Below are positions 63,464 through 64,000 of a stretch of DNA of 64,000 nucleotides, in pieces. The stretch comes from Ostreibacterium oceani (GTDB taxonomy: Bacteria; Pseudomonadota; Gammaproteobacteria; Cardiobacteriales; Ostreibacteriaceae). The notes beneath the pieces are model-generated. The model made no database searches. It was given only the letters and a program-made list of their open reading frames with translations, and was not told where the DNA came from. Both the position numbers and the translations under genes were made by a program. The stretch is from contig NZ_WHNW01000002.1 in NCBI RefSeq assembly GCF_009362845.1, positions 303,439 through 367,438 of the forward strand, written 5' to 3'. Position 1 is the first letter of the stretch; each line of letters begins with the position of its first letter.

Positions 63464-63505
63464 AAAAATAAAAAAGCGAGAGGAGGGATGGGGTCCCTCT
63501 TCGCT
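63464..63505 (-). terminator. Terminator-like hairpin between rpsJ and rplC (possible attenuator)
   Basis: On the minus-strand transcript, AGCGAAGAGGGA pairs with TCCCTCCTCTCGCT (two bulged bases; positions 63505 down to 63475) around a short C-rich loop, followed at once by TTTTTTATTTTT (63475 down to 63464). It meets the form of an intrinsic terminator but stands inside the operon, directly before the rplC ribosome-binding site. Attenuation or partial termination is inferred, not shown. Confidence 0.7.
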
Positions 63506-63527
63506 CAAACCCTAAGGGGGGCATATC

Positions 63528-63839
63528 TTAATCTAATTCTATCTTTACGTCAACACCTGCGGCTAAATCAAGCTTAGTTAATGCATCAATTGTTTTTTCG
63601 TTTGGCTTGATAATATCCATTAACCGTTTGTAGGTGCGGATTTCATATTGATCACGCGCATCTTTATTAACGTGCGGCGAAATGAGAATTGTGTGAATCT
63701 CCTTTTGCACAGGCAAAGGAATTGGACCCTTCACCTGCGCACCAGAGCGCTTCGCTGTTTCTACAATTTCTTTTGCTGATGCATCAATTAATTTGTGATC
63801 AAAAGACTTTAAACGGATTCTGATTTTTTGATTAGTCAT
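63528..63839 (-). CDS. rpsJ: Ribosomal protein uS10
   Basis: Small-subunit head protein; also NusE, partner of NusB in antitermination and NusG coupling. [20 protein letters not shown], then [20 protein letters not shown] and [20 protein letters not shown] are canonical. Length is 103, as in E. coli. It starts 8 bases after the tuf stop codon, so str and S10 operons are joined. Confidence 0.98.
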   Translation of the reverse strand: MTNQKIRIRLKSFDHKLIDASAKEIVETAKRSGAQVKGPIPLPVQKEIHTILISPHVNKDARDQYEIRTYKRLMDIIKPNEKTIDALTKLDLAAGVDVKIELD

Positions 63840-63847
63840 AACTCGCC

Positions 63848-64000
63848 TTACGCAACAATTTTAGAGACGACGCCAGCACCTACGGTACGACCACCTTCAC
63901 GAATCGCAAATCGCAATCCCTCATCCATCGCAATCGGTGCAATCAACTCAACTTCAATCTTGATGTTATCACCTGGCATAACCATCTCAACGTCTGCAGG
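63848..64000 (-). CDS. tuf: Elongation factor Tu, C-terminal end (partial)
   Basis: The window ends inside the gene; the last 50 codons are present. The minus-strand translation [19 protein letters not shown], then [20 protein letters not shown] and SKIVA is the end of EF-Tu domain 3. Delivers aminoacyl-tRNA to the ribosome. Its position directly before rpsJ is the str-operon copy expected after fusA. Confidence 0.97.
   Translation of the reverse strand, partial: PADVEMVMPGDNIKIEVELIAPIAMDEGLRFAIREGGRTVGAGVVSKIVA

Overview
The window is a chromosomal segment from a gammaproteobacterium of moderate G+C by eye. Evidence: gammaproteobacterial versions of DnaQ, SlyD, MurJ, TamA/TamB, HemJ and YpjD; a zinc-free long S14; a contiguous str/S10/spc/alpha ribosomal block; and a type II secretion (T2SS) operon whose order (E-F-G-H-I-J-K-L-M-N/C-D) is the Xanthomonas xps order, not the enteric one. 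The genus cannot be read from the sequence. Nothing suggests a phage, plasmid, IS element, CRISPR array or tRNA here.

Layout. 1-13 kb is mixed in orientation: the end of an ABC-transporter permease, then aspS-dnaQ-slyD, a divergent folC, a GlcD-like flavoenzyme, a lipoprotein, a cardiolipin-synthase-type phospholipase D, avtA and apbE. From about 12.8 kb to the right edge every recognised gene is on the minus strand. 12.8-23.2 kb is envelope biology: a secreted protein, hemJ, a periplasmic rhodanese, tamB, tamA and murJ. 23.6-25.1 kb is one exported surface-type protein with its own promoter and terminator. 25.4-37.2 kb is a complete pseudopilus/secretin T2SS operon with an LpxL-type acyltransferase gene inserted between gspF and gspG and a small lipoprotein gene coupled to gspD. 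37.3-45.5 kb holds dTDP-rhamnose synthesis (rmlA-C-D-B), a CapD-type nucleotide-sugar dehydratase, a DUF442 protein, a CNNM/CorB transporter and ypjD. 45.8-46.7 kb is a lone AT-rich gene that looks acquired. 46.8-50 kb is tatD-like, proB and obg. 50.3-64 kb is the ribosomal block from rplQ back to the C-terminus of tuf.

How the genes work together. Much of the window builds the cell envelope: lipid II flipping (MurJ), outer-membrane assembly (TamAB), cardiolipin synthesis, rhamnose-containing surface glycan, and export through the T2SS. The rml genes run into gspE with only 44 bp between them, so glycan and secretion genes may share transcripts.

The least expected features are: (1) numerous short tandem arrays, repeatedly with a 15-bp period, both inside genes (where they encode pentapeptide repeats) and between genes; (2) the acyltransferase with a degraded catalytic motif in the gsp operon; (3) a lipidated secretin followed by a coupled lipoprotein; (4) an aspartyl-tRNA synthetase with non-discriminating signature residues; (5) a FolC with altered motifs; (6) the isolated zinc-site gene at 46 kb; (7) a terminator-like hairpin between rpsJ and rplC. 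No clearly new multi-gene system is demonstrated; items 1, 2 and 6 are the best candidates for new biology.
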